In this document: positions 17,224-25,799 of the stretch, in pieces
Numbering within the stretch: the stretch's first letter is position 1
Layout: every line of letters begins with the position of its first letter
Assembly (NCBI RefSeq): GCF_915403165.1
Contig: NZ_OU659204.1
Span: 1,116,001 to 1,180,000 of the forward strand
Origin: Providencia alcalifaciens
GTDB lineage: Bacteria > Pseudomonadota > Gammaproteobacteria > Enterobacterales > Enterobacteriaceae
Direction: 5' to 3'
Length of the DNA stretch: 64,000 bases
Program-made: the position numbers and the translations under genes
Notes under the pieces: generated by a model
Seen by the model: the letters and a program-made list of their open reading frames with translations, nothing else
The model's database searches: none
Told to the model about the DNA's origin: nothing

Positions 17224-18702
17224 TTATAGTTCTGAGACGACTTCAATATCGTAACGGTATTTATCCCCATCAGGGACAAATTTCATGCGATGGGTAATAC
17301 ATGATGGTGCATCTTCTTGGTGATGTGACACAAATAGCAGCTGAGTATTTCCTCGGCTAAGCATAATATCGATAAAACGCAGCACCAGCAGGCGATTTAG
17401 CCCATCAAGCCCTTGAAGGGGTTCATCTAAAATGAGCATGGTAGGGTGTTTAACCAAAGCGCGAGCAATCAGAATTAATCGCTGTTGACCCCACGATAAG
17501 TTATGAAATGGTTGTTGAGCCGTTTGTGGAGCAAATCCAAGCAATGCTAGCCATTCATAAGCTAACTGAACTTGGCGATCTGAAGGTGTTTGGTACAGGC
17601 CAATGGAGTCATGGAAACCGGAAATAATCACGTTGAGGACACTGGTTGCAACACGATACTCTTGATGAATGCTGTTACTGACATAGCCAATGTGACGTTT
17701 AATATCCCAAATAGTTTCTCCGCTACCACGTCGGCACCCAAACAGTGTTAAATCATTGCTATAACCTTGAGGGTGGTCTCCGGTGATCAAGCTTAATAAT
17801 GTGGATTTACCCGCACCATTTTCACCGATAATTTGCCAATGCTCACCTGGGTTAACCTGCCAATTTAGCCCATGCAAAATGGGTTTATCGTTGTAGCTCA
17901 CAACACCATTATTTAAAACAATACGTGGAGTCTCTGTATCTAGAGCCTCTTCAATTGTGGGATCTTCTTGTTCAGGAATTGTGAGTTGTTTGATTTTTTC
18001 ACTGTGTTGTAGCTGGTGGATTAGAGTGTTAGCAAGCACTGACTCTCTATCTCCACTTAGGGTGAGTTGACAGTCAGCGACAACACCTAGGTGCTCAATA
18101 AATTCGGGAATCTCATCAAAGCGGTTGAGCACCAATACGACAGTGAGCCCTTTATCATGAAGGCTAAATAACAGTTCACTAAGGTTGCTTCGTGAATAGA
18201 TATCTAAGCCATCAAAGGGTTCATCGAGGATCAGTAAGTCTGGAGAGCCCATCAAAGTTTGACACAGTAGGACTTTGCGAGTTTCCCCGGTAGACAGGTA
18301 TTTAAAGCGACGTGATAGCAAATCACTGATACCAAATTTAGCTGCAAGCTCTAAGCAAAGTTCATTATCTTTATGATTAAGTTGAATAATTTCCGCTGCA
18401 GTAAAGCCCGTATCTTCTTCGTCGTCACTGAGTAAGTCGGTATTATTACGTTGCCACTCTTGTGCGATGATTTTTTGTAGCTGCTCAAAAGAGAGGCGAA
18501 TAGGGGACTTGAAGTCGCTTTGGATGATACCGGAAAGGGATTGTAATTCCCCAGAGAGCACGCGTGCTAGCGATGATTTTCCGCTACCATTGGCACCAAT
18601 AAAAGCCCAGCTTTCACTCGAATGAATTTCGAGATGAGGAATGTCGAGCGTTTGGGTCTCGCTCAGCTTAAAGCACCCATTTTGTATTGTTATCGAGCTC
18701 AT
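17224..18702 (-). CDS. modF: Molybdate-associated ABC ATPase ModF (two ATPase domains)
   Basis: Soluble protein with two ABC domains, homologous to E. coli ModF (490 residues; 492 here); photorepair protein PhrA is an old name. Domain 1 has Walker A GANGSGKSS (about residue 36), signature LSTGE and Walker B LLILDEPFDGLD. Domain 2 has GENGAGKST (about 294), signature LSWGQQ and LILDEPLQGLD. It has no membrane segment. It lies downstream of modE in the same direction as in E. coli, separated by a 134-base gap. Its exact role in molybdenum metabolism is not settled. Confidence 0.92.
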   Translation of the reverse strand: MSSITIQNGCFKLSETQTLDIPHLEIHSSESWAFIGANGSGKSSLARVLSGELQSLSGIIQSDFKSPIRLSFEQLQKIIAQEWQRNNTDLLSDDEEDTGFTAAEIIQLNHKDNELCLELAAKFGISDLLSRRFKYLSTGETRKVLLCQTLMGSPDLLILDEPFDGLDIYSRSNLSELLFSLHDKGLTVVLVLNRFDEIPEFIEHLGVVADCQLTLSGDRESVLANTLIHQLQHSEKIKQLTIPEQEDPTIEEALDTETPRIVLNNGVVSYNDKPILHGLNWQVNPGEHWQIIGENGAGKSTLLSLITGDHPQGYSNDLTLFGCRRGSGETIWDIKRHIGYVSNSIHQEYRVATSVLNVIISGFHDSIGLYQTPSDRQVQLAYEWLALLGFAPQTAQQPFHNLSWGQQRLILIARALVKHPTMLILDEPLQGLDGLNRLLVLRFIDIMLSRGNTQLLFVSHHQEDAPSCITHRMKFVPDGDKYRYDIEVVSEL

Positions 18703-18836
18703 TTAGCTTCCTTATCATTGACCTGCCTGCTACCACAAATAATCAGGTTTACAAGTAAAGTCAATAAGTCGACATGAGGGCGAAGCTAAAAAATAGTGAA
18801 TCAAGGGTTACGTTAGGGGTGTTAACCCCTGAAAAT

Positions 18837-19625
18837 CTAACAAAGTGTAGCGATAATCACTTGGTCAGCATTAAATAACGCTGTAATCGGGTCGTCAATC
18901 GCCAATTTTAACGCATCAACTTCTTGATTTGATAAGGTGGAGCAGAGTGTTTCTCCACCCGCTAAAGTGACAAGGATTTCGCTGTTTTCAGGACCTCTTT
19001 CGAGGGTTGAAACGGTGCCTGACAGTTGATTATCAAAATGGGTTTTGCTTGGTTTCTTGGTCAGTTTGACCCATGGCGCTTTAATCAGGGCGAGGACTTC
19101 TTTCCCTTCGACTAAGCCAAGGCGGTTAGCGCTAGATTCGGTGAGTGCGGCGTTAATGACAGTTTTTTTGTCGGCCAGTTTCACTTGAACGTGCTGTAAA
19201 ACATGGTTGTTATCTCGTGCAATCAGAGTGCCGAAAAATTGGTTGCGAGCACTGGTTTGCAATGAAAAGCGAGAAATTGCAGCGAGCAAGCTATCAAGAG
19301 GAAGGCTATCATCTTTGAGCACATCAAAGGCTTTTTGTTGAATTTGCCCCAGCAAATCATAGAGCTGGATTAATCTTTCCCCATACTGGGTGAGTGTGGT
19401 TCCGCCGCCACCTTTGCCTCCGGTTGATCTATCCAACAGAATGTAATCGGTGAGTTGGTTCATTTCATTGATGGCATCCCATGCACTTTTATAGCTGATC
19501 CCTGCAAGTTTAGCGCCTTGGCTAATCGATCCTGTCGCTTTTATCTGCTTTAGTAGAGCAATTCGGCGAGGATCGGCAAATAAACTTCCCTGTAGCTTCA
19601 ATGTAAGTAAGATTTCGGCCTGCAT
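18837..19625 (-). CDS. modE: Molybdate-responsive transcriptional regulator ModE
   Basis: DNA-binding repressor/activator controlling molybdate uptake and Moco genes. The 262 residues equal the E. coli length. The N-terminal winged helix (about 1-120) includes GSISQGAKLAGISYKSAWDA and the glycine-rich SGGKGGGGTTLT-like loop (here TGGKGGGGTTLT). Two molybdate-binding Mop domains follow (about 124-190 and 195-262), with the conserved SARNQFFG. Likely targets in this window are the ModE-like boxes before modA and moaA. Confidence 0.96.
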   Translation of the reverse strand: MQAEILLTLKLQGSLFADPRRIALLKQIKATGSISQGAKLAGISYKSAWDAINEMNQLTDYILLDRSTGGKGGGGTTLTQYGERLIQLYDLLGQIQQKAFDVLKDDSLPLDSLLAAISRFSLQTSARNQFFGTLIARDNNHVLQHVQVKLADKKTVINAALTESSANRLGLVEGKEVLALIKAPWVKLTKKPSKTHFDNQLSGTVSTLERGPENSEILVTLAGGETLCSTLSNQEVDALKLAIDDPITALFNADQVIIATLC

Positions 19626-19816
19626 TGTTTAAGATCTCCCTGCTAGGATTGTGGCGGCAAAGGCAAAAAGCACATTTAGTATCTTGCTAGTATAATAATT
19701 TGTCTAAAATAGTATGCAATATAATGCTATTGTGCGTTATTATTTTCATTATATCGATTTTCCCCTCGTCGGCGTATCAGAATGCTGGTGAGCACAGTAT
19801 CACTGAAGAGGCTTAG

Positions 19817-19969
19817 ATGTTAGAACTTATCAAAAGTTTGGGCTTTGCCCTGTTAATGGTTCCTGTTGTAATGGTATTGATCATGGGACTGATCTATGGC
19901 TTAGGTTCATTCTTTAACCTATTGTCTAAAGCGCATGTTCCGCATCACCACCATGAAGAAAGAAAATAA
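19817..19969 (+). CDS. acrZ: AcrAB-TolC efflux accessory protein AcrZ (50 aa)
   Basis: Single-helix membrane protein that binds AcrB and changes its substrate range. The 50-residue product starts [20 protein letters not shown] and continues [13 protein letters not shown], clearly matching E. coli AcrZ (49 residues). It lies divergent from modE, as in E. coli, where acrZ stands between modE and modA. The C-terminal tail here is His-rich ([11 protein letters not shown]), unlike E. coli. Confidence 0.93.
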   Translation: MLELIKSLGFALLMVPVVMVLIMGLIYGLGSFFNLLSKAHVPHHHHEERK

Positions 19970-20244
19970 CCTTTTATAGGTTTATTTTCGTGCTAATTAT
20001 TGCCCTCTGGCTATTCCATAGTCGGGGGGCAAGTCATTTTTATCCCCTTAAAAATAGTCCGTTATGCTAGCGGATCTACGGTTATGGGAAGCGCATCAAA
20101 AATTATCAATTATAAATTTATTTCCGCTGTAATTATCCTACCTAATTCGATATACATAGCTATGCGCATTAAGACGCTAAATTATTAAATCGATAATTCA
20201 TATTACATTAGTTCTATACGTATTGTTTAAAAGGATGGTTTATT

Positions 20245-20850
20245 ATGAAATTAGTTATGGCGGTTTTTATTCAATTATTATTTATATTTGGTATTAATAT
20301 AGCGAATGCTTCAACTCTAATAGAGTCTTTATCACAGTGTAATGCGGAATTCTTTAAAGATGCTAGTAAAAACAATAAATTAAAGCCTGTTATTAATGAG
20401 TTTTACCAGCAAAAAATAGTTGATGGTCAGGACTTTATAAAACCTATCGAACTGAAAGAAGATACTTTGGTTTTCGAACGATTTGCTGTTAATTACACAG
20501 ATTTTAACAAATATAAGGATGTCTCTCCTAGTGCGCCTTCTGGTGAATACTATTATTGGGGATTTGAAACAACTCAGCCTTTTAATGATGTAATTAAAGC
20601 GTTGTCTAAAAAAATAGACCTCATTAAAGTTGCGGATGGTGCTTACGTATATAATCCGATGTATCGTAATTCAGTATCGGAAAAATGGTTAAAAAATAAT
20701 TCTCCTGCATCAAGCATTGCACCAGATGAAGAGTCCGCCGAAAAATTATTTATCGTTGAAGAAAGTAGCGATAAAACTGTGACTTTATTTTGTACAGTTC
20801 AAGGAAAACTTGACCAGAAAGATCTACGAGAAGCAGGGCTAATTAAATGA
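20245..20850 (+). CDS. Exported protein of unknown function
   Basis: The 201-residue product has a clear signal peptide (MKLVMAVFIQLLFIFGINIANA, cut after ANA) and two cysteines (about residues 32 and 186) that could form a disulfide in the periplasm. I do not recognise the domain. It overlaps the next gene by four bases (ATGA), so the two form an operon. The pair separates acrZ from modA, which are adjacent in E. coli, and is AT-rich. The stretch 19970-20244 before it shows no recognisable element except a likely ribosome binding site, AAAGGATGG. Confidence 0.8.
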   Translation: MKLVMAVFIQLLFIFGINIANASTLIESLSQCNAEFFKDASKNNKLKPVINEFYQQKIVDGQDFIKPIELKEDTLVFERFAVNYTDFNKYKDVSPSAPSGEYYYWGFETTQPFNDVIKALSKKIDLIKVADGAYVYNPMYRNSVSEKWLKNNSPASSIAPDEESAEKLFIVEESSDKTVTLFCTVQGKLDQKDLREAGLIK

Positions 20851-21632
20851 ATATTAAGTTGATTATCTTTTCATTGGCCTGCTTTGCTGTTGTGGGTTGT
20901 CAGAATATCAGTAAATCCCCAACACAACCTGATGCTCAGTCTTCGGAACTGCCCGAAGGATATGTAAAGTGGCTTGAAACTAAATCGAGCCATTTGTATA
21001 TGGCTAAACCAGATTCCCATTACTACCAAGGTAATCCTGATCTTGTTCAAATCGATATCGTTACATCATTTAAAAAGGAAGAAGAGTTCCGTAGTGTCAA
21101 AATGAAGTCAATGAGAGCGACTCATGTTTTTGATTGCCGAAAACCCAATAAATACACAGAACGGCCAATTGGTTTTTTCGCTAATCAATACGCCACTGGC
21201 AAGCCAGACATTCCTTATCCCGAAACAAGCAGTAAATGGGAAATAGCAGGGGAAAACAATTTCAATGCTATGTTTTGGAAAAAATTATGTGAAATCCGCG
21301 CCGATGTTGATAAATCTACTGATATTTTTGTCGATGTCTTAAACAAGCAAAGCCCTATAAAAATAAATGACTGGCTAAGTGTGACAGGGGCGGAAAAGCA
21401 TGCCAATGTTATTCGTATGTCATATCAAGTTGATAACATGACAAAAGCGGCATTCCACCAAAAGTTTGACAATGAAATTAAGCATCAACAGATTGAAAGG
21501 TACTGTGACCTGTTTATGAATAAGTTTGGTATGGCAAAACCTAAAGCGATGTATTTAGATTTTTACATAAAAGGCTCAGTTGCTGAATCTCTCGAGATTG
21601 ACGACCAGCAATGTCAATCTTTCGTTAAGTAG
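20847..21632 (+). CDS. Lipoprotein of unknown function
   Basis: The 261-residue product has a lipoprotein signal with lipobox AVVGC (Cys18). Gln at +2 is consistent with outer-membrane sorting. The mature part is hydrophilic with four or more cysteines and no domain I recognise. It is translationally coupled to the preceding exported protein. Context suggests a secreted/lipoprotein pair inserted between acrZ and modA; a link to molybdate uptake is not shown by anything in the sequence. Confidence 0.8.
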   Translation: MNIKLIIFSLACFAVVGCQNISKSPTQPDAQSSELPEGYVKWLETKSSHLYMAKPDSHYYQGNPDLVQIDIVTSFKKEEEFRSVKMKSMRATHVFDCRKPNKYTERPIGFFANQYATGKPDIPYPETSSKWEIAGENNFNAMFWKKLCEIRADVDKSTDIFVDVLNKQSPIKINDWLSVTGAEKHANVIRMSYQVDNMTKAAFHQKFDNEIKHQQIERYCDLFMNKFGMAKPKAMYLDFYIKGSVAESLEIDDQQCQSFVK

Positions 21633-21767
21633 TTTAATCATCACTATAGGATAGGCAATAGAAACGCTAATGTTGTCTATCCTCCTGTCGATATTATTGT
21701 TATGAGTTCGTAAATTCATCAATTATTGAGCTAGCACACCTTTATGCATTGTTTGACTTTAAGTTAA

Positions 21768-21791
21768 CGCTGTATCTTGATATATATAGCG
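21768..21791. promoter_or_regulatory. ModE-like operator upstream of modA
   Basis: An imperfect palindrome, CGCTGTAT (21768-21775) facing ATATAGCG (21784-21791), with one arm mismatch, in the form expected for a molybdate-dependent ModE site. It follows a TTGACT (21753-21758) that may be the -35 and overlaps the probable -10, which suits repression. It lies 27 bases before modA. Confidence 0.7.
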
Positions 21792-21818
21792 AGTTAAATA
21801 ATACAATGGTGGATTAAC

Positions 21819-22595
21819 ATGAAAAAAGGTTTGATATCTCTGGTTGCGGGTGCCACGTTAACACTGACTATGGTAGGTAATAGCTTCGCGGCTGAAAAAA
21901 TTACCATATTTGCGGCGGCATCACTGACTAACGCACTGAATGAAATTTCAGAACAATATAAGAAAGAAACGAATGTTGAAGTGGTGGCTTCTTATGCGTC
22001 TTCTTCAACGCTGGCTCGCCAGATTGAGCAAGGTGCACCGGCAAACATGTTTATCTCTGCTGACCAGCAGTGGATGGATTTTGCGATTGATAAAAATCTG
22101 ATGGTTAAAGACACCCGTTATACTTTATTAGGTAACGAGTTAGTGTTGATTGCACCGAAAGATTCAAAAATCGATAAAGTGGAAATTAACAAACAGACAG
22201 ACTGGAAAAAACTGTTAGATGGCGGCCGCTTAGCAGTCGGCGACCCTGACCACGTTCCTGTTGGGATCTATGCAAAAGAAGCATTGACCTATTTAGGGGC
22301 TTGGGAAACAGTTAACCCATTATTAGCGCGTACTAACAACGTACGTAGCGGCATGGCGCTAGTTGAGCGTCAAGAAGCACCATTAGGTATTGTGTACGGC
22401 TCCGATGCTGTTGCAAGCCAAAAAGTCAAAGTAGTGGGTATTTTCCCTGCTGACACTCATAAACCTGTTGAATATCCAATGGGAATTGTGAAAGATCAGG
22501 ATAATAAAGCGACCCGTGACTACTATGAATACCTGAAAACCCCAGCGGCTTCAGAAATATTCAAGCGTTACGGTTTCACTCCAAATCAAAAATAA
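21819..22595 (+). CDS. modA: Molybdate ABC transporter substrate-binding protein
   Basis: Periplasmic molybdate/tungstate-binding protein. The 258-residue product has a signal peptide ending NSFA and the mature start AEKITIFAAASLTNALNEI, with the oxyanion-binding AAASL. Further family features are the SYASSSTLARQIEQGAP stretch and GDPDHVPVGIYAKEAL. It is the first gene of modABC behind a ModE-like operator. Confidence 0.96.
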   Translation: MKKGLISLVAGATLTLTMVGNSFAAEKITIFAAASLTNALNEISEQYKKETNVEVVASYASSSTLARQIEQGAPANMFISADQQWMDFAIDKNLMVKDTRYTLLGNELVLIAPKDSKIDKVEINKQTDWKKLLDGGRLAVGDPDHVPVGIYAKEALTYLGAWETVNPLLARTNNVRSGMALVERQEAPLGIVYGSDAVASQKVKVVGIFPADTHKPVEYPMGIVKDQDNKATRDYYEYLKTPAASEIFKRYGFTPNQK

Positions 22596-22611
22596 TTAAG
22601 AGATCATATCG

Positions 22612-23307
22612 TTGCAGATGTTAAGTCCTTATGAATGGGAAGCGATTTACCTCAGTTTAAAAGTTTCCAGCGTGGCGGTGCTATTTAGCTTACCGTTTGG
22701 TATTTTGATGGCTTGGGTATTAGTCCGCTGCCATTTTCCTGGCAAAACATTGCTCGACAGTATTATCCACTTACCACTGGTGCTGCCACCAGTGGTAGTG
22801 GGGTATTTGCTACTCGTCAGTATGGGTAAGCGAGGATTTATTGGCGAATGGCTGTATGACTGGTTTGGTTTCAGTTTTACATTCAGTTGGCGAGGGGCGG
22901 CATTAGCATCAGCGGTGGTTGCATTTCCATTAATGGTGAGAGCGATACGCTTAGCGCTAGAAGCTGTAGATAAAAAGCTGGAACAAGCCGCACGAACCCT
23001 TGGTGCGAGCCCATTAAGAGTTTTTTTCACGATCACCATCCCATTATCGTTACCGGGAATTATCGTCGGTACGGTTTTAGCTTTTGCGCGTTCTCTTGGC
23101 GAGTTTGGGGCAACCATTACGTTTGTGTCTAATATTCCAGGGGAAACTCAGACAATCCCACTCGCTATGTATACGCTGATAGAAACGCCGGGAGCAGAAA
23201 CCGATGCGGCGCGCCTGTGTATTATTGCGATTGTCTTAGCATTAATTTCGTTGTTAATTTCAGAATGGCTGACCCGTTGGGGCAAAAAGCGTCTGGGGGT
23301 AGCCTAA
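22612..23307 (+). CDS. modB: Molybdate ABC transporter permease
   Basis: Inner-membrane channel subunit for molybdate import with about five membrane helices and the ABC-permease EAA loop ([22 protein letters not shown]). The frame opens with TTG at 22612, eight bases after AAGAGA. The alternative ATG at 22618 gives 229 residues as in E. coli but has a poorer spacing, so the start is uncertain by two codons. It is followed one base later by modC. Confidence 0.95.
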   Translation: MQMLSPYEWEAIYLSLKVSSVAVLFSLPFGILMAWVLVRCHFPGKTLLDSIIHLPLVLPPVVVGYLLLVSMGKRGFIGEWLYDWFGFSFTFSWRGAALASAVVAFPLMVRAIRLALEAVDKKLEQAARTLGASPLRVFFTITIPLSLPGIIVGTVLAFARSLGEFGATITFVSNIPGETQTIPLAMYTLIETPGAETDAARLCIIAIVLALISLLISEWLTRWGKKRLGVA

Positions 23308-23308
23308 T

Positions 23309-24376
23309 ATGTTAGAACTAAATTTCGCTCAAAAATTGGGTGATTTACAAATGGAAGTAAATACTCAGTTACCCACGGAAAGTATCACGGCAGTTTTTGG
23401 ATTATCTGGTGCGGGGAAAACATCATTAATCAACGTGATAGGTGGGCTAACTAAGCCAAATAAAGGGCGCATCGTTCTCAATGGGCGCACACTGGTGGAT
23501 ATCGAAAAAGGGATCTGTTTACCCCCTGAAAAGCGTCATATTGGATATGTTTTTCAAGATGCTCGGTTATTTCCCCATTACCGCGTAAAAAGTAATTTAC
23601 GTTACGGTATGGCGTCGCAAATGAAAGAGCGATTCGACGATATCGTCGAATTGTTAGGGATTGAAAAATTACTAAATCGCTTCCCGATGACCCTCTCTGG
23701 TGGGGAAAAACAGCGGGTGGCGATTGGGCGTGCATTATTAACAGCGCCTGAAATTCTGTTAATGGACGAGCCATTAGCCTCCCTTGATCTTCCGCGTAAA
23801 CGTGAATTATTGCCTTACTTAGAGAAGCTTTCCCAAGACGTTAAAATCCCAATTTTGTATGTCAGTCATAGCCTCGATGAAATTCTGCGTTTGGCAGATA
23901 AAGTTATCGTCATGGCGCAAGGTAAAGTGAAGGCGTTTGGTCCTCTTGAGGAAGTCTGGGCAAGCAGTGCTCTGCGTCCTTGGTTACAGCAAGAAACCTT
24001 GAGTAGCGTATTGAGTGTGGAAGTGCATAGCCAGCATCCTGATTATCAAATGACGGCGGTGATGGTTGGCAATCAAAAATTGTGGATCCCCCGCGTAGAT
24101 GTGGATAAAAACAGTGCGTTGCGATTACGTATTGATGCGTCAGATGTCTCTTTAGTGCTTGAAAAACCGCAAATTAGTAGCATCCGAAATATCCTATCTG
24201 CGGAAGTGGTGGAGTGGATAGAAGATGGCGAGCAAGTGGATGTGAAGTTAGATTTGGGTGATGAACACTATTTGTGGGCGAGGATCACGCGCTGGGCTAG
24301 GGATGAGCTTTCGATCCGTAAGGGGCGGAAGGTGTTTGCGCAGGTTAAGTCGGCATCTCTTTCTAAAACGTTCTAA
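23309..24376 (+). CDS. modC: Molybdate ABC transporter ATP-binding protein
   Basis: ATPase of the molybdate importer, 355 residues. The N-terminal ABC domain has Walker [10 protein letters not shown] (about residue 31), signature LSGGEKQR and Walker [14 protein letters not shown]-terminal Mop domain (about 290-352, including [13 protein letters not shown]) is the regulatory molybdate-binding module typical of ModC. The stop lies two bases before an ERIC element. Confidence 0.96.
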   Translation: MLELNFAQKLGDLQMEVNTQLPTESITAVFGLSGAGKTSLINVIGGLTKPNKGRIVLNGRTLVDIEKGICLPPEKRHIGYVFQDARLFPHYRVKSNLRYGMASQMKERFDDIVELLGIEKLLNRFPMTLSGGEKQRVAIGRALLTAPEILLMDEPLASLDLPRKRELLPYLEKLSQDVKIPILYVSHSLDEILRLADKVIVMAQGKVKAFGPLEEVWASSALRPWLQQETLSSVLSVEVHSQHPDYQMTAVMVGNQKLWIPRVDVDKNSALRLRIDASDVSLVLEKPQISSIRNILSAEVVEWIEDGEQVDVKLDLGDEHYLWARITRWARDELSIRKGRKVFAQVKSASLSKTF

Positions 24377-24377
24377 A

Positions 24378-24500
24378 GGCTCGTTGTTCTTCACACCGCA
24401 GCGTTGTTGACTTCATTAACTCGCCCTAGTCACATACTTGTGTATGCTCCTAGGGTCGAGTGAATTTTTCGCCTAGCTGCAATGGGAATAACTTAGAGCC
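24378..24500. repeat. ERIC (IRU) element
   Basis: A 123-bp element bounded by GGCTC and GAGCC. The core CCCTAGTCACATACTTGTG and TATGCTCCTAGGG closely follows the enterobacterial repetitive intergenic consensus. It forms a large imperfect hairpin. It starts two bases after the modC stop and would be in its mRNA. Confidence 0.85.
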
Positions 24501-24510
24501 TTGCACCGAG

Positions 24511-24547
24511 TCGTTCTTCACACCGCAGCGTTGTTGACTTCATTAAC
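24511..24547. repeat. Truncated ERIC left end
   Basis: These 37 bases (TCGTTCTTCACACCGCAGCG and onward to TTCATTAAC) repeat the left part of the preceding ERIC element, then the match stops. It is a partial second copy in direct orientation. Confidence 0.75.
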
Positions 24548-24607
24548 GAGTAAACTTATCGATGATTTAGACTTGTAGCTTATTGGCAAGCTCTATAGAT
24601 AAAAAAT

Positions 24608-24638
24608 AAAAAACCTCGCTTGGCGTTGCGAGGTTTTT
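24608..24638. terminator. Terminator between modC and ybhA
   Basis: AAAAACCTCGC and GCGAGGTTTTT form a perfect 11-bp stem with an 8-base loop. A and T runs on both sides make it suitable for both converging transcripts. Confidence 0.85.
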
Positions 24639-24770
24639 ATGCAGAATCACTTGCCAGCGATTCTGTGTGATGCTTCAAATTTAAACAAATTGAGTATAGC
24701 TAAGCTGATTAACAGTTGTAAAGCCTTCGCTGCTGGATATGATCCGCACACTCAAAGCCAGCTTAATGAT

Positions 24771-25589
24771 CTACAAAACATATTTTCTGATCACTTCGGC
24801 GATACCCGGTTCGGTATTCACGCGAGTGACTAGCTTCGCTTGTTGCTTAATTTCATCAACGGCGTTGCCCATAGCAACTCCGAGGCCTGCGGTGGTTAGC
24901 ATACTTAAATCATTGAAATTATCGCCGAAAGCAACCACATCATTCATGCTCATGCCTTGGGCTTCGACCCATTCTTTCAGGCGCTGACCTTTGCTATTAC
25001 CTTTGCGACCCACATCCACCTGATCTTCCCACGACCATTCGCAATCTAAGTCTAATTCTGACTCAATTTCACGAACAACATCGTGCAGGCGTTGATGGTC
25101 TGGTGAGGTGACGGCGAATTTCCAAATGTACTCATATTGATTGAGTGCATGGGCGAAATCTTCGATAAATTCGAAGTTTGGACGTTGATGCTGAGGTAAA
25201 GATTGCGCCCAATTTAATGTGCGCGTCACACCTTCAGTTTTCGTGTGATACAGCATCGCATTATCAACATACATTAAGTGTTGAATATCAGAGCCACGCA
25301 GTTTTTCAATCAGCAAAGCAGCGGAATCGACTGTCATAGGGTTAGATTTCAGGACTTTTTTACCTAAATAGTCATACAGATAGGTACCGTTACAGCAAAT
25401 TGCGGGGGTATCTAAATCAAGAGTCTGATAAAACGGATGAATGGCCACATGGTGACGACCTGTCACAATGATGACTTTGACTCCTTGTCGGCGGGCTTCA
25501 TTCAGGGCTTCTAAAGATTCGGGCAGAATTTTTTTCTGGTGATCAAGTAGCGTTCCATCGAGATCAAGGGCAATAACACGGTATGACAT
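24771..25589 (-). CDS. ybhA: HAD-superfamily pyridoxal phosphatase YbhA
   Basis: Cof-type HAD hydrolase that in E. coli dephosphorylates pyridoxal phosphate. With the start at 25589 (GGAGT seven bases upstream) it has 272 residues, as in E. coli. The nucleophile motif is ALDLDGTLLD (Asp9 and Asp11), the second motif VTGRH, and the last VAFGDNFNDLSML. The stretch TGRHHVAIHPFYQTLDLDTP is almost identical to YbhA. Convergent with modC, as in E. coli. Confidence 0.93.
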   Translation of the reverse strand: MSYRVIALDLDGTLLDHQKKILPESLEALNEARRQGVKVIIVTGRHHVAIHPFYQTLDLDTPAICCNGTYLYDYLGKKVLKSNPMTVDSAALLIEKLRGSDIQHLMYVDNAMLYHTKTEGVTRTLNWAQSLPQHQRPNFEFIEDFAHALNQYEYIWKFAVTSPDHQRLHDVVREIESELDLDCEWSWEDQVDVGRKGNSKGQRLKEWVEAQGMSMNDVVAFGDNFNDLSMLTTAGLGVAMGNAVDEIKQQAKLVTRVNTEPGIAEVIRKYVL

Positions 25590-25691
25590 AAACGACTCCA
25601 TATGATTTTTTCGGATTCATTTTAGGGCTTTATGATAACTGAAGTTGATTAGTGTTTATACACTAAACTGTGCGGCACCGGTTTTTAGTCG

Positions 25692-25745
25692 TAATTTGAT
25701 TTTGAGTGATAATTTGATTTTTAGCGGTAATTTGATTTTTTTTCG
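25692..25745 (+). repeat. Three 18-bp direct repeats upstream of pgl
   Basis: TAATTTGATTTT recurs at 25692, 25710 and 25728, exactly every 18 bases, each copy followed by a short variable part (GAGTGA, TAGCGG, TTTTCG). They lie 55 to 108 bases before the pgl start, in the promoter region. Confidence 0.8.
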
Positions 25746-25799
25746 GTATAGTCACTCAATCATTTCATTCGGTGATTTTACTATATTCAAGGAGTCAGG

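Noticed and set aside
19735..19756. ModE-like site between modE and acrZ
   Set aside because: CGTTAT and ATATCG face each other over only 22 bases with weak arms; poorer than the modA and moaA sites.
20000..20188. Open frame of 62 codons after acrZ
   Set aside because: No ribosome binding site and no coding character; probably chance in AT-rich DNA.
24639..24987. Two short plus-strand frames near the ybhA 3' end
   Set aside because: They run over a terminator and antisense to ybhA, without translation signals.
25692..25745. CRISPR array
   Set aside because: Only three short repeats with six-base variable parts; no spacers of normal size and no cas genes in the window.
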